DNA of 5,937 nucleotides from Paracoccaceae bacterium. GTDB lineage: Bacteria; Pseudomonadota; Alphaproteobacteria; Rhodobacterales; Rhodobacteraceae. Each line of letters opens with the position of its first letter. Position 1 is the stretch's first letter. Under the pieces are notes generated by a model. That model searched no databases. It was not told the origin of the DNA and was given only the letters and a program-made list of their open reading frames with translations. Below, piece after piece: positions 5,731-5,937 of the stretch. The stretch spans positions 8,522 through 14,458 of the forward strand of contig DOOI01000194.1 of the NCBI GenBank assembly GCA_003512825.1, in the 5' to 3' direction. Position numbers and translations under genes: made by a program.

Positions 5731-5937
5731 TTATTCGCCGAGTTTGGCGTGCACCTCAGCCAGGTCGATTTCGCCAATCGGCATTTTATTGGCCGGGTTG
5801 TCGAAGTCGTAGCGGAAGAGTTCAAAGTCTTTTCTGTAGATCTCATACATCAAGTGCATGGAGAGATCGTCGAAATAGTCTTCGACCGGATGCAGGCGTT
5901 TCGGACCGTGCCCTTCGCTTTCGTTAAAGCGCGGGAT
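5731..5937 (-). CDS. C-terminal part of a probable sulfotransferase-family protein (runs off the right edge)
   Basis: The frame is open from the right edge to TAA (5731-5733), giving 68 residues; the start lies outside the window. Visible parts are HPVEDYFDDLS, then HLMYEIYRKDFELFRYDF and a polar, acidic tail ending EVHAKLGE. The pattern IYRKDFELFxYDF resembles the last helix of family-2 sulfotransferases, which usually end with an (I/L)Y-x-x-DFE-x-F-x-Y motif. The catalytic and PAPS-binding loops would be in the missing part, so the assignment rests on a short motif alone. Codon use matches its neighbours. A stem-loop follows four bases after the stop. Confidence 0.6.
   Translation of the reverse strand: MPRFNESEGHGPKRLHPVEDYFDDLSMHLMYEIYRKDFELFRYDFDNPANKMPIGEIDLAEVHAKLGE

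Noticed and set aside
4737..5846. 369-codon open frame on the minus strand overlapping rarD
   Set aside because: It is an out-of-frame shadow: its product is rich in Arg, Pro, Ser and Cys with no recognisable domain, while the rarD frame has a full set of family motifs.

Overview
The window is about 60% GC by eye, tightly packed, and read almost entirely from the minus strand. Protein families, codon choice and gene order fit an alphaproteobacterium of the Rhodobacteraceae (Roseobacter-like) group. This rests on recalled protein resemblance and not on a search. No RNA gene, insertion sequence, integrase or CRISPR array was seen.

In the direction of transcription (right to left) the layout is as follows. 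(1) The last 68 codons of a gene entering from the right edge, probably a sulfotransferase-family protein, closed by a long stem-loop at 5691-5726. (2) A RarD/EamA-type ten-helix transporter (4784-5668). (3) A three-gene cluster with overlapping ends: DUF1330 protein (4335-4625), TerB-like protein (3892-4338) and a PhnD-like substrate-binding-fold protein without a signal peptide (3137-3892). (4) After a 122-base gap holding repeat pairs and a weak promoter candidate, a polar amino acid ABC importer of the HisJ-HisQ-HisM-HisP type: ATPase (2238-3014), periplasmic binding protein (1461-2192), a 10-bp stem-loop, HisQ-like permease (528-1412) and HisM-like permease (1-531).

The importer should work as one unit. 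The binding protein captures a polar, probably basic or opine-like, amino acid in the periplasm, the two permeases form the channel, and the ATPase drives it. The most notable anomaly is that the HisM-like permease stops at codon 177, right after the EAA loop, where the family normally continues with its last membrane segments. If the sequence is right, the permease pair is incomplete or altered.

No clearly undescribed system is visible. The items most worth a second look are the shortened permease, the conserved-looking cytoplasmic trio DUF1330-TerB-PhnD-like placed before the importer, and the structured intergenic regions.
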